A DNA stretch of 64,000 nucleotides from Paenibacillus elgii NBRC 100335 (GCF_004000865.1 NZ_BIMB01000017.1:1-64000); one strand, 5' to 3'. Shown: positions 17,040 to 25,716, numbered from the stretch's first letter. Translations and numbers: made by a program. Notes: a model not told the origin generated them from the sequence alone.

Positions 17040-17663
17040 TTAAACTTGGTCAATCGGGCAGAGCATTTCTTTCAACGAAAAAAGGAAGACGGTCAACTGT
17101 TCCTCCACAAGGGTTGTTTCCGCTCCGAGTTGGAACGTATCCAGCATCAAACCGTCCATAAACGAAACAAAATACAAGGCGACCGCCTCCGGCGACAGTC
17201 GGGGCCGGAATTCTCCCCGCTCTGTTCCTTTGAGAATGACCGACTCGATAGCTTCCTTGATCCGCATGTAACGCTGCGCGATGTACGGGAAGCTTTCTTT
17301 ATTCCGCCTGTATCCGGGGGACAGAAAAAACTCCGCCTTGGCCAACAGCAGCGTCTGCCCGACTGTCTTCAGGCTGTGCCGTTGACGGTTGACCCAGTCG
17401 GTTAGCTGGGGCCAGAGCGGCGAGGAATCGGTCAACTCGAAGAAGAGGATGTCCTGCCGGTCGTCAAATTGCAGCACTTCAATAAACGCGTGCTCGATAT
17501 TGTCGAAGTAGGAATACAGCGCGCCTCGGGATATTCCGGCTTCGTTCATAATCGATTGCATCGTCGCCTGTGTATAGCCCTCCCGGATAAACACGTGCCT
17601 TGCCGCTTGCAGCAGCTCGTGCTTTTTGTCCTTCTTGTATTGATCGCTTACTTTGGGAGACAA
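17040..17663 (-). CDS. TetR/AcrR-family regulator
   Basis: This 207-residue protein has an N-terminal TetR DNA-binding domain (residues about 14-60: LLQAARHVFIREGYTQATMQ, then ISRGALYSYFDN) and a helical ligand-binding domain. The start codon is TTG with AGGAGG upstream. Two copies of a GACATGAATGTC palindrome lie in its promoter region, one exactly between the -35 and -10 boxes, so it should repress its own transcription and that of the following acetyltransferase gene. The inducer is unknown; the acetyltransferase suggests detoxification of an antibiotic-like compound. Confidence 0.85.
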   Translation of the reverse strand: MSPKVSDQYKKDKKHELLQAARHVFIREGYTQATMQSIMNEAGISRGALYSYFDNIEHAFIEVLQFDDRQDILFFELTDSSPLWPQLTDWVNRQRHSLKTVGQTLLLAKAEFFLSPGYRRNKESFPYIAQRYMRIKEAIESVILKGTERGEFRPRLSPEAVALYFVSFMDGLMLDTFQLGAETTLVEEQLTVFLFSLKEMLCPIDQV

Positions 17664-17692
17664 GGGGATCAGCTCCTCCTGATAATAAAAAA

Positions 17693-17704
17693 GACATGAA
17701 TGTC
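17693..17704. promoter_or_regulatory. TetR operator copy 1
   Basis: GACATGAATGTC is a palindrome (GACAT-GA-ATGTC) located just before the TetR start on its transcript side. The same sequence recurs at 17731-17744. Confidence 0.65.
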
Positions 17705-17722
17705 GTTTTTGTCCGCAAAGTT

Positions 17723-17752
17723 ATTATAAACGACATGAATGTCGTTTTTCAA
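17723..17752 (-). promoter_or_regulatory. Autoregulated TetR promoter with operator copy 2
   Basis: On the minus strand TTGAAA (17747-17752) and TATAAT (17723-17728) are 18 bases apart. The spacer contains CGACATTCATGTCG (17731-17744), the extended second copy of the palindrome. Binding here would occlude the polymerase. Confidence 0.75.
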
Positions 17753-17783
17753 GTTGTTAATGGGCAAAGGTGGTAGTTTTTCA

Positions 17784-17810
17784 TTTACATACATACTGTA
17801 TGTATGTAAA
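17784..17810. promoter_or_regulatory. Perfect 27-bp palindromic operator
   Basis: Two 13-base arms, TTTACATACATAC and GTATGTATGTAAA, flank a single T. The site lies 46 bases before the VOC gene that is followed by a TetR regulator. It is the likely operator of that regulator and overlaps a candidate -35 box (TTTACA). Confidence 0.75.
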
Positions 17811-17856
17811 GGTATTAGTATCTTAATTATCTTAATCCCGAAGGAGATCGATCACG

Positions 17857-18309
17857 GTGAAAACAAACAGCTTCTACCCGGTTATTTTGACGGAGCAGGT
17901 TGCGGTGAGCGCGTCCTTTTACAAAACTCATTTCGGCTTTGAAGCGGTATACGAAGCCGACTGGTACGTGAGCTTGAAAATGTCCCAGGGCAGCGTTTCC
18001 TACGAATTGGCGATTTTGGACGCTTCGCATCATACGATACCTGCAGCCTACCGCAGTCCGGTGCAGGGCTTAATTCTTAATTTTGAAGTGGACGATGTCG
18101 ATGCGGAATACCGGAGGCTCATTATCGAGGAGAAGCTGCCCTTGGAGCTTGAGCTTCGGGACGAAGAGTTCGGACAGCGGCATTTCATAACGTGCGATCC
18201 TAACGGCGTCTTAATTGACGTGATCAAAATAATCCCTCCCTCGGAAGTGGAAAGCGCGCAATATGCCGAGAACGTGTGGGCGGATGGCGAAGAAGGCGGG
18301 GAAGCCTGA
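17857..18309 (+). CDS. VOC family protein (glyoxalase-like)
   Basis: This 150-residue protein has the glyoxalase/bleomycin-resistance fold pattern: [20 protein letters not shown] at the start, [20 protein letters not shown] in the middle, and [15 protein letters not shown] near the end, where the usual metal ligand Glu is replaced by Asp. The start is GTG at 17857 with AAGGAG ten bases upstream. It lies 58 bases before a TetR gene, under a perfect palindromic operator, which suggests an inducible detoxification or binding-resistance role. The substrate is unknown. Confidence 0.8.
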   Translation: MKTNSFYPVILTEQVAVSASFYKTHFGFEAVYEADWYVSLKMSQGSVSYELAILDASHHTIPAAYRSPVQGLILNFEVDDVDAEYRRLIIEEKLPLELELRDEEFGQRHFITCDPNGVLIDVIKIIPPSEVESAQYAENVWADGEEGGEA

Positions 18310-18367
18310 GAATTAAGGGTGTTGGCGAACCGGGGGGCAGCCGGACAGAAAGGGAGTAAAGTATCTT

Positions 18368-18952
18368 GTGAAAAAAAATAAAGAAGAAACCGATGAAACG
18401 ATTCGCAAGCTGATCGCAATTGCCAGAAGGTATTTTACGGAAAAAGGGTACGCGGACTCGGCCTTGGAAGAGATCGTAAGCGAGGCCAAGCTGACGCGGG
18501 GGGCGCTTTATCATCACTTTGGAAATAAAAAGGGACTGTTTCACGTCGTGCTGGAATCCGTGCAGAAGGAAGTTGCGGAGCAGATCGAAGCGGAGGCGTC
18601 CCAAAGCGACGATGTGTGGGAGCAACTGCTGTTCGGGTGCCGAGCCTTCGTTAAGGCTGCGGTTGAACCCCGAAGCCGGCGGATTCTGCTGATCGATGGT
18701 CCTGCCGTGTTAGGCTGGGACGTCTGGCGCAAAATGGATCAGCAGCATTCGATGCGGCTGCTGCGCGAGCAGCTTCAAATCATGAAGCAGCAGGGGTGCT
18801 TGCGGCCCGCATCGATCGAAGCTATGACGCATTTTTTGTCCGGCGCACTGAACGAATCGGCACTGTGGATTGCGCAGATGCCGGATCAGCGGCAAGCGCT
18901 GGAGGAGTCCATGACGGTCATTGCCTTATTGGTGGAAGGGCTCAAAAAATAA
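18368..18952 (+). CDS. TetR-family regulator
   Basis: This 194-residue regulator has a TetR helix-turn-helix domain (residues about 10-57: RYFTEKGYADSALEEIVSEA then LTRGALYHHFGNKKGLF) and a C-terminal helical domain with WIAQMPDQRQALEESM. The start is GTG with AGGGAG upstream. It is the second gene of a unit with a VOC protein and most likely binds the 27-bp palindrome at 17784-17810 to repress both. The two TetR regulators of this region are not close copies of each other and their operators differ. Confidence 0.85.
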   Translation: MKKNKEETDETIRKLIAIARRYFTEKGYADSALEEIVSEAKLTRGALYHHFGNKKGLFHVVLESVQKEVAEQIEAEASQSDDVWEQLLFGCRAFVKAAVEPRSRRILLIDGPAVLGWDVWRKMDQQHSMRLLREQLQIMKQQGCLRPASIEAMTHFLSGALNESALWIAQMPDQRQALEESMTVIALLVEGLKK

Positions 18953-18954
18953 GC

Positions 18955-18991
18955 AAATCGACCGTTCCGGCAAAGGAACGGTCGATTTTTG
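18955..18991. terminator. Strong bidirectional terminator
   Basis: A 14-base-pair stem (18955-18968 with 18975-18988) with a six-base loop has A residues on one side and TTTTT on the other. It serves the TetR gene and the convergent iron-binding-protein gene. Confidence 0.9.
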
Positions 18992-19010
18992 TGACGAAAA
19001 ACAGGCTGTC

Positions 19011-20024
19011 TCAGTTCTTTTTCGCTTTGTTCTCTGCGGTTCTTGTAAGCAGCATGTCCACAAAGAGGTCGATCTGTTCCGTGATGGCAATCGGATCGTA
19101 CCGGTAAAACGTGTCAAAGTCATTCATGAACAACGTATTGTTCTTAACCGCATTCAGACCTTGCCACACCGAGGAAGCTTGCAACTGCTTCAAAGCTTCG
19201 CCTTTTTTCTCGGGGTCGTACGTCGTTAGAAACATGTAGTCAGCCGCATATTTAGGCAGCACCTCCATCGACAGCTGCACGGAACCGGTGTTGCCTTTAA
19301 TCTCCGAACGGACCAAGTCCGGCATTTTCAGCCCCAGCGCGTTATACACCGTTTGACCGCCCCGTCCGGCATTGTCTCCGAATACCCACAGGGTGCCTTT
19401 ATCGGTCAACTCGTAGAGCCCGACGGTGGCGTTCGGATCGATGACCCCTTTCAATTTCTCGCGGCCTTGCGCCGCCTTTTGATCGAATTCTTTAATAAAT
19501 TGCTCCGCTTTTTGCGGTTCGCCGACAATATCACCGAACAGTTTCACCGTTTCGTAAATGTTGGATGTTGTGCCGTAAGGGATATGTAGAGTAGGAGCGA
19601 TTTTGGACAGCTCTTCATAGTTTTTGTCATACATAACGACGATCAGGTCAGGGGCAAGCTCCAGCGTTTTCTCCGCATTCACCGGCGTGCCTACGTCGAC
19701 GGCTCCTGTGAGCCGCTTCTTTAGAAACGGATTGTCGAAGGTGGTGGGTTCGACACCGACTACGTTAGCGCCTACGGACAACAGCTCGCCGCCATAAAAA
19801 TCTGTGACGATCCGTTTAGGCTTTGCCGGGATGTTGATATTGCCTTTGACCGTGGAGAAGCTGCGGGTTGCGGCAGTGGCAGCTTCCGTCGACGGCTCCT
19901 TGGCAGCCTGCTTGGCCGGGGCGGGATCGCCGGCAGTTGTTGCCGAACCGCCGCAAGCGGAGAGCAGCGTAACGAGAAGCAAATAAATGAGGCCTGCGGC
20001 CCAAAACGGTTTGTTCTTAGACAT
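19011..20024 (-). CDS. Iron-siderophore ABC transporter substrate-binding lipoprotein
   Basis: This 337-residue lipoprotein (signal ending LLSAC, cysteine 24) has the helical-backbone binding fold of the FhuD/BtuF family: NINIPAKPKRIVTDFYGGEL at the start of the domain, then LELAPDLIVVMYD and a C-terminal NTLFMNDFDTFYRYDPIAI. It should capture a ferric siderophore at the cell surface. No permease or ATPase genes adjoin it, so it must use a FecCD/FhuBGC-type system elsewhere. Start at 20024 follows GGAGGG; two Fur-box-like sequences lie just upstream (20054-20100). Confidence 0.9.
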   Translation of the reverse strand: MSKNKPFWAAGLIYLLLVTLLSACGGSATTAGDPAPAKQAAKEPSTEAATAATRSFSTVKGNINIPAKPKRIVTDFYGGELLSVGANVVGVEPTTFDNPFLKKRLTGAVDVGTPVNAEKTLELAPDLIVVMYDKNYEELSKIAPTLHIPYGTTSNIYETVKLFGDIVGEPQKAEQFIKEFDQKAAQGREKLKGVIDPNATVGLYELTDKGTLWVFGDNAGRGGQTVYNALGLKMPDLVRSEIKGNTGSVQLSMEVLPKYAADYMFLTTYDPEKKGEALKQLQASSVWQGLNAVKNNTLFMNDFDTFYRYDPIAITEQIDLFVDMLLTRTAENKAKKN

Positions 20025-20053
20025 GATTTCCCTCCGTGAGACCATATATTGAA

Positions 20054-20100
20054 AATGAGAATCATTATCGGTAAAGATCATATCAAAAATGATTCTCAAT
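20054..20100 (-). promoter_or_regulatory. Fur boxes of the iron-binding lipoprotein gene
   Basis: AATGAGAATCATTATCGG (20054-20071) and AATGATTCTCAAT (20088-20100) match the TGATAAT-N-ATTATCA type of Fur site (7-1-7). They lie 30 to 76 bases before the start codon, where iron-bound Fur would repress transcription. Confidence 0.8.
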
Positions 20101-20161
20101 CGTCAATAGAAATCGGAGAGACTGTCTGTCTCGTGGAACGGGCCGCCCCCGCATCCCCTTG

Positions 20162-20617
20162 CTAAGCGCGGAACGGATCGTCGCTGATGCCGGCCTGAAG
20201 TACGATTTTGGCATATTCCTGGGCACTGAATAACGAATGATCCTTATAATTTCCACATTCCAAGGCGGAGACGGCAGGCACTGTTTCCGTTGCGACGACC
20301 TTCTTCAGCACGTTCGTCAACGCGGCGGCAACGTCCGCCGGTTTGTGCTCATCCCAGATGATCATATAAAATCCGGTTCGGCAGCCCATTGGAGAGACGT
20401 CGATGATGCCTGTCAATTCGTCGCGCAAATAGGTAGCAAGCAAATGCTCTAGCGTATGTACGGCGGCCGTAGGCAGAGCCTCTTGATTCGGCTGCAGGAA
20501 ACGCAGGTCATATTTCTGAATGGTGCTGCCTTTTTCGTTCTTCTCCGTGCCGGCCAGACGGACGTACGGCGCTTTGACGATCGTATGATCCAATTCGAAG
20601 CTTTCGACTTTAGCCAT
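20162..20617 (-). CDS. luxS: S-ribosylhomocysteine lyase (AI-2 synthesis)
   Basis: This 151-residue enzyme cleaves S-ribosylhomocysteine to homocysteine and DPD, the precursor of autoinducer-2, as part of the activated methyl cycle. The zinc ligands are visible as H54 and H58 in HTLEHL and C121 in LECGNY; catalytic E57 and C79 (MGCRTGFY) are present. Length agrees with the family (about 150-160). The ATG at 20617 has AAGGAAG upstream; a start seven codons earlier is less likely. It is monocistronic here, with no pfs or other methyl-cycle genes beside it. Confidence 0.97.
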   Translation of the reverse strand: MAKVESFELDHTIVKAPYVRLAGTEKNEKGSTIQKYDLRFLQPNQEALPTAAVHTLEHLLATYLRDELTGIIDVSPMGCRTGFYMIIWDEHKPADVAAALTNVLKKVVATETVPAVSALECGNYKDHSLFSAQEYAKIVLQAGISDDPFRA

Positions 20618-20851
20618 GGGTATCTTCCTTTCGCGCATTTGTTATTCAAAGTATCACAATCGGAATTATAAGTAAATAGGCGGGGCACAAAAATAAATAC
20701 GGTATGAAACCCAAGCAAGCTTGTGCGTCCGCTTCTTTGAGGTCGTATGAAACGACTGCTAAATGGTAATATAAAATGGGAAAAGCAGTCATTCCGGTCT
20801 AACAAGGTTTGACTGCTGTAAGCGATATTTTATGTACGGAGGGGATAGAAC

Positions 20852-21340
20852 ATGTTAGCTTCTATTCAACAAGTGGACGGCGGGTATACGGCCCGTTTCG
20901 AGCGTCATCTGAAGCATCCCGTCGATCAAGTATGGTCGGTGCTAACGGATAACGATCGGCTTGCCAGGTGGTTTCCCCAGCTTCGGATTGATGAACTACG
21001 GGAGGGCGGACTGATCAAGTTCGACATGCAGGACGGAACCTTTAAAGAGCTTAAGATTACCGATCTTGCCATGCATTCGGTGCTGGGCTACACCTGGGGC
21101 GAGGACCGCGTTCGCTTTGAGCTGTACCCGGAGCCGGAAGGCTGCCTGCTGGTTCTCGTTGAGCAGCTTCATAAGATTACCGGCCATACCTCCAAGGATC
21201 TGGCGGGCTGGCACGTATGTCTGGGTGTTATCGACGCGCTGTTATCAGGCCGGGCAACCGGGTTCCGAAAAGAAGAATGGGAAACATGGCATGAGCAATA
21301 TGTCCGGATCTTGACGCCTCTCGGAAGTGCCGACGAGTAA
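20852..21340 (+). CDS. SRPBCC (AHSA1-like) domain protein
   Basis: This 162-residue soluble protein has the START/Bet v1-like fold of activator-of-Hsp90 homology proteins: ARFERHLKHPVDQVWSVLTD, then RLARWFPQLRIDELREGG and a C-terminal helix with DLAGWHVCLGVIDALL. Such proteins bind small hydrophobic ligands; the exact role is unknown. GGAGGGGATAGAAC precedes the ATG. It stands alone, divergent from luxS, with a 234-base gap between them where I see no riboswitch or other clear element. Confidence 0.8.
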   Translation: MLASIQQVDGGYTARFERHLKHPVDQVWSVLTDNDRLARWFPQLRIDELREGGLIKFDMQDGTFKELKITDLAMHSVLGYTWGEDRVRFELYPEPEGCLLVLVEQLHKITGHTSKDLAGWHVCLGVIDALLSGRATGFRKEEWETWHEQYVRILTPLGSADE

Positions 21341-21436
21341 GGAGCAGGAGAGGGCGCTGCCCGCTCGAGGCTTTCCGAAGCTAGGGCCCGGCGCCTTGGA
21401 TTCAAGGGCGGGCCGCAGCTTTTTCAATGTCGAGCC

Positions 21437-21985
21437 TTAGTCCAGCTCTTCATCCATCGACGTGGTTCCCCTGCACAGCTCCGGGAACGAACGGGCGACT
21501 TGCTTGCAATCCTCATAGCCCAGATTACCGGAATGCGCCGTCAAGATCGGATACTCGTCCCCGTCCATGTCTTCTCTCATATCCATAATATAATGATTCC
21601 CGCAGCCGTCCATCCCGATAGAGACGGAGCCGGCCATATATTCGGGGAATTCGTACGCCAAGTTGTATTCTCTCAATTGCTTCGTGCCGAAAAATTGAAA
21701 ATAGCGCTCTCCGGTTTGAAACTCCCCACCGTTGGAGTAGCGCAAAAAGTCCAGATAGCTGTCCGGCAGCTTCTTTTGCGGCAGATTCCACAACGACGGA
21801 TCAAAGGGCTTGTATTGCGCATGAAGCGGATGATTCGCAGGAAAAAGATTCCTCTGCCGCTCTGTAATCTCGGCGATTTCTTGCGGCGACAGCTTCTCGT
21901 TCCACGTCTTGACTAAGCGTTCAAGCTCCTCTTCGGTCGCTCCCTCCCGCATAAGATATGGCATTTCAAACACGCTGCTCCACAT
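21437..21985 (-). CDS. SMI1/KNR4 (SUKH) family protein
   Basis: This 182-residue soluble protein has the SUKH pattern: LPQKKLPDSYLDFLRYSNGG, then YFQFFGTKQLREYNLAYEF and IGMDGCGNHYIMDMREDMDG. SUKH proteins often act as immunity proteins to polymorphic toxins or as general protein-binding modules. No toxin gene is adjacent, so an immunity role cannot be assigned. The ATG at 21985 is preferred to a TTG two codons earlier because of its spacing to GGGGG. It is transcribed alone. Confidence 0.8.
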   Translation of the reverse strand: MWSSVFEMPYLMREGATEEELERLVKTWNEKLSPQEIAEITERQRNLFPANHPLHAQYKPFDPSLWNLPQKKLPDSYLDFLRYSNGGEFQTGERYFQFFGTKQLREYNLAYEFPEYMAGSVSIGMDGCGNHYIMDMREDMDGDEYPILTAHSGNLGYEDCKQVARSFPELCRGTTSMDEELD

Positions 21986-22103
21986 AGACAATTTCCCCCA
22001 ATTGTACGCTTCTCTTGATCATGTCAGCCTATTATATAGGACAACGAAGCCGGGCATCAACTCGTTGAACGGCCACGGGGGATCGAGGGCACGCTCAGGG
22101 ACA

Positions 22104-23459
22104 TTATTTTGCCGCCGCCTTGGAAGTCGTCAGCAGCTTGCCGATTTGCTGCGAAAAGCCGTCATACATCGCAACTTCCGTATTGTTGAGGAACAGCAGC
22201 TCGCGGATTTGGCGCTTTTTCAAAAAAGGAACGAGCGGCTGGTCGAACTGGCGCGGATCGATGACGTAAATTTCCTTATAGTGCGGCAGCAGAAAGGGAA
22301 TCAGCGCGTTGCCGTACGAATCTTTGACGACGGCGACCCGGCGGCCGCTCTCGGCTTCGGTCTTAATGAGGCCCCAAGGCCGGTCGCCGCTCAGAAAGAT
22401 CCGGTATTTGTTCTTTTTGGCCGCATGGCTCTTGTCCAACAGCTCCATCCGCAGCGGAGCGGCGTAATGCACCGCATATTCGTGCTTGACGAACGGCTTG
22501 TACAGCACAAGAGTATCCGGTGCCTTCTGAAGCTGGGAGCTCAGGGTGGCGGAATATAAAGAGCCCAGAAAGCCCGTTACGTTCTCCGTTTCATAGCGGG
22601 CCAGCGGGACGGGCGGGACGCCTTGCGCATTCATGAAAGCCTCGTAAGCGTAGTAGGCGCCGGTCGCGGTCCAGTGATGATCCGTACGGAAGTACAGTGT
22701 CTCCTGCTTGTGGGCGTTCAGGGAGGACCAGGCGTCAATCGTCTTCACTTGCGGATGAAGCCGCTTGTAGACATCCTCGATCGTTTGGCGCTGGGAGTCC
22801 GACAATGATTTCAGCGAAGCTGCGGATACCCATTCCGCTGCCGTCGGCGCGAGAAGCACGAAGGTCGTTGCTTCGCCACCCAGCGCGAGCGAGAATTCGT
22901 CGCGGAACCGGTTTACGGCATCGGCATAGGCTTGTCCGGCGGCGGGATCAGAGGTAAACAGATTCACCGCTTTGTTACCTACGACCAATACTTTTCCGAT
23001 GACGCGTCCTTTCTCCTTGGAGGCGGAAGCCTCTTGAGACGGGCCTTCGACGGCACGCGGGGCCTCGGGAACCGTTGTCCGGGGGGCGGCTTCAATCGAA
23101 GCAGCGGAGGCGGTCTGCTCCTGGGCAGGGACAGCGTTCGCCCCGCCTGTATTGTTCGCTTGGGACGCGATCAGGACGGCATGCTCCCCGCCTGACAAGC
23201 CGCGCCAAGAGGCAACCTTTTGGCCCGCGCTGACCAAGGAGTCGCGAAAAGCGACGTGGTCCGCCCAATAATTTTCCAGCTGGCGGAAATAGGTGCCGGA
23301 CTTCAGTTCGCCAACCGACCAGCGGGGGAGCGAAGCCAGGGCCCGGTTTTCCGTCTCCGAGACGGCATGGCCCAAGCCGAACGCATAGAGCGAGGAAACC
23401 GTCCCTGCGCACAAGAAAGCGAGAAATAATCCGATTTGCAGCCAATGTCCGAAACGCAT
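22104..23459 (-). CDS. DHHW-motif protein (AlgX/AlgJ-like, SGNH type)
   Basis: This 451-residue protein has one N-terminal membrane anchor or signal (residues about 7-28), a Ser/Ala/Glu-rich linker at about 103-150 and a domain with Y-F-R-TDHHW (D260, H261, H262) and VVKDSYGNAL (S381), the catalytic elements of AlgX/AlgJ-type acetyl-handling enzymes. These work with MBOAT proteins to O-acetylate extracellular polysaccharide. The MBOAT gene lies 13 bases upstream in the same direction, so the two form a pair. The polymer is unknown. GGAGG precedes the ATG. Confidence 0.85.
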   Translation of the reverse strand: MRFGHWLQIGLFLAFLCAGTVSSLYAFGLGHAVSETENRALASLPRWSVGELKSGTYFRQLENYWADHVAFRDSLVSAGQKVASWRGLSGGEHAVLIASQANNTGGANAVPAQEQTASAASIEAAPRTTVPEAPRAVEGPSQEASASKEKGRVIGKVLVVGNKAVNLFTSDPAAGQAYADAVNRFRDEFSLALGGEATTFVLLAPTAAEWVSAASLKSLSDSQRQTIEDVYKRLHPQVKTIDAWSSLNAHKQETLYFRTDHHWTATGAYYAYEAFMNAQGVPPVPLARYETENVTGFLGSLYSATLSSQLQKAPDTLVLYKPFVKHEYAVHYAAPLRMELLDKSHAAKKNKYRIFLSGDRPWGLIKTEAESGRRVAVVKDSYGNALIPFLLPHYKEIYVIDPRQFDQPLVPFLKKRQIRELLFLNNTEVAMYDGFSQQIGKLLTTSKAAAK

Positions 23460-23472
23460 GGCAAGCCTCCGA

Positions 23473-24885
23473 TCAGAACCGAAAGTAGAAGAAGGGGGAA
23501 TACGTTTTCCCGACCAACAGCAAAGCGGACACCGTCAATATCGCCAAGCAGGCGAGAGGAACCAACGTATTCGCATACAGGCCGCGCGCGAAGCCGGGAC
23601 GCATATGTGCCGCAAGCCTCCGGTGAAGGACGGCCGGAAGCGGCGTAGCGGCGATGACGGCGATCGGGAGCAGGAACGAATGGTTTTGCAAATGAATCGC
23701 CAGCTCTGCATTCGCCAACGGAGCCGATGCGAATCCGAGCATGACCCGCAAGTACATCAACCCGCGCCCGATGGATTCGAAGTAAAAAAACACCCATCCA
23801 ATCAGGACGATCGCCAGAAAATAAATATGGGACGCAAAGGAGGGAAGCACCGACAGGATGCGAAAAAGAAAGCTTCGCTCCATCGCGATGAAAACGCCGA
23901 AATAGACGCCCCACAGCACATAGTTCCAGCTGGCACCGTGCCAGAGCCCGGTCAGAAACCACACGGCAAACAGGTTGAACGCCGGATTTCGGCGGTTGCC
24001 CCCGAGCGGGATGTAGACGTAATCCCGGAAAAAGCGGCCGACGGAGATGTTCCAGCGCCTCCAGAATTCGCTCGCGCTGCGGGAGACGTAGGGGTAATTG
24101 AAATTTTCCTTGAAATGGAAGCCGAACATCCGGCCGAGGCCGATCGCCATATCCGAATACCCGGAGAAATCGAAATAGATTTGCAGCGCGAACAGAACGA
24201 TGCCGAACCACGCGCCCAGCAGCGACAGCTTGCCGAGATCCCCGTCCAGGAATACGGTGGAAATGTCGGCAAGCGTATTGGCCAGCACGACTTTTTTGCC
24301 CAAGCCGACGACGAAGCGTGCGATTCCGGTGCTGAACCCTTCCAGCGTAATCCGGCGGCGGCTAAGCTGCTCTTGCACGTCCGCGTAACGAATAATCGGA
24401 CCGGCGACCAGTTGGGGGAACAGTGAAATGTACAACAGCAGCTTCGAATAGGAGCGCAGCGCCGGGGCATCCCCCCGATACACATCGACCAGGTAGGAGA
24501 TAAGGTGAAAGGTGAAGAAGGAGATGCCGATAGGCAGACCGGGATCGCGGAACGGTACGGGAAAAGGCAGGATAGGCTGAAGCGTGTGCACAAGAAAGCC
24601 GGTATATTTGAAATAAACGAGCACGCCGACTTGAAAAATAAGTGCTGCGACCATCGCGATCTTCGCCAGACGGCGGCCGCGGCCCCGTTCGATGAGAAGT
24701 CCTCCCGCCCAACCGACAGCAACATTCAGCAGCAGAACCCCAATCCAGAGCGGCTCTCCCCAAGCGTAAAACAGCAAAGAAAATGCGAGCAGCACGGCAT
24801 TTTTGGCCTTGTCCGGGGAGCAGAAATAGAGCAAAAGCACCAGCGGAAGAAAGGCAAAAAGAAAGACGAAGCTGGAAAAGACCAC
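23473..24885 (-). CDS. MBOAT-family O-acyltransferase (AlgI/DltB-like)
   Basis: This 470-residue membrane protein has about ten hydrophobic helices and family motifs: LPIGISFFTFHLISYLVDVY, EFWRRWNISVGRFFRDYVYI and TGLWHGASWNYVLWG, the last containing the conserved catalytic His. MBOAT proteins move acyl groups across the membrane to an acceptor. The start is GTG at 24885, with AGGAGG ten bases upstream. The DHHW protein encoded immediately downstream should be its extracellular partner. The organisation resembles AlgI-AlgJ/X of bacterial cellulose or alginate acetylation; the acceptor here may be an exopolysaccharide or cell-wall polymer. Confidence 0.9.
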   Translation of the reverse strand: MVFSSFVFLFAFLPLVLLLYFCSPDKAKNAVLLAFSLLFYAWGEPLWIGVLLLNVAVGWAGGLLIERGRGRRLAKIAMVAALIFQVGVLVYFKYTGFLVHTLQPILPFPVPFRDPGLPIGISFFTFHLISYLVDVYRGDAPALRSYSKLLLYISLFPQLVAGPIIRYADVQEQLSRRRITLEGFSTGIARFVVGLGKKVVLANTLADISTVFLDGDLGKLSLLGAWFGIVLFALQIYFDFSGYSDMAIGLGRMFGFHFKENFNYPYVSRSASEFWRRWNISVGRFFRDYVYIPLGGNRRNPAFNLFAVWFLTGLWHGASWNYVLWGVYFGVFIAMERSFLFRILSVLPSFASHIYFLAIVLIGWVFFYFESIGRGLMYLRVMLGFASAPLANAELAIHLQNHSFLLPIAVIAATPLPAVLHRRLAAHMRPGFARGLYANTLVPLACLAILTVSALLLVGKTYSPFFYFRF

Positions 24886-25008
24886 GGCAGGACATCCTCC
24901 TCGAATACGGTTACGGTAGCAGTCTTTTCCTATATTGCTCCGAAATCCCATTCGTCATGCACCGAAAGAACCGGTTCCGCAAGGGATAGACGCCCGGTCC
25001 GCAGACGT

Positions 25009-25716
25009 TTATTCTTTGTCCACGGGCTGGCGTATCCGGTCATCGTACCGGTCGAAATGCAACTGCCCGTTCGTGCTTCTTACGGCATAACAGATGTCCC
25101 CGATGGCGAGGCCTCTCGATTTGGCTTGCGAAACAAGCCATTCTTCACTGAGATGGTTTTGATGCAGATTGTCGGAAATGATCTGCCCGTCCATAATGAG
25201 CTCAACCGGAAACGACTGCTTGCTCGTCTGCAGATTCATATCTTTGCGCGTCACGGGAAGGTATTCCGGCTTGCGCAGCACAGTGATCTTCCCGTTCAGC
25301 TCAAGCACGGCATACTGGACTTCTTCGATATTAAAAATATTTTTTTCCCGGAGCTCCTGATTTAAGGTGTCCATCGTCATTTTCAGCTTGCGCATATTGC
25401 TTTCCAGAATCTTGCCGTCTTCCATTATGACGGTCGGTTGACCGGAGACCCATTTGCGAATCGTCCGGCTCTTAAGCGCCAGAGCCATCACCAAATAGGC
25501 AATGCCGCTGAACGTGACAATGCCGATCAGCACCTGCCATCCGTTCATAGATGTATTAAGAGACAAATTTGCGGTCATAGCGCCCAAGGTAATCGTTGCG
25601 ACAAAATCATGATACGTCATCCGGGAAATCGTCGATTTTCCAAGAATGCGGGTAATGATCATCATGACGATGAAAGCCGCGATAGACCTCATTAACGTAT
25701 CGGCAATATGTGTCAT
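25009..25716 (-). CDS. DUF421 (YetF-like) membrane protein
   Basis: This 235-residue protein begins with three membrane helices and the typical MTYHDFVATITLGAMTANL segment of DUF421, followed by a cytoplasmic YetF-like domain (ALKSRTIRKWVSGQPTVIME, GLAIGDICYAVRSTNGQLH). The family is common in Bacilli and often linked to sporulation, but its biochemical role is unclear. AAGGAGATAGGAC precedes the ATG. It stands alone; the 212-base gap to the next gene (25717-25929) shows no clear regulatory element. Confidence 0.85.
   Translation of the reverse strand: MTHIADTLMRSIAAFIVMMIITRILGKSTISRMTYHDFVATITLGAMTANLSLNTSMNGWQVLIGIVTFSGIAYLVMALALKSRTIRKWVSGQPTVIMEDGKILESNMRKLKMTMDTLNQELREKNIFNIEEVQYAVLELNGKITVLRKPEYLPVTRKDMNLQTSKQSFPVELIMDGQIISDNLHQNHLSEEWLVSQAKSRGLAIGDICYAVRSTNGQLHFDRYDDRIRQPVDKE

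Noticed and set aside
21341..21436. G+C-rich spacer between the SRPBCC and SUKH genes as a terminator
   Set aside because: Several inverted segments exist but no single stem with a T-run is convincing, so no call was made.
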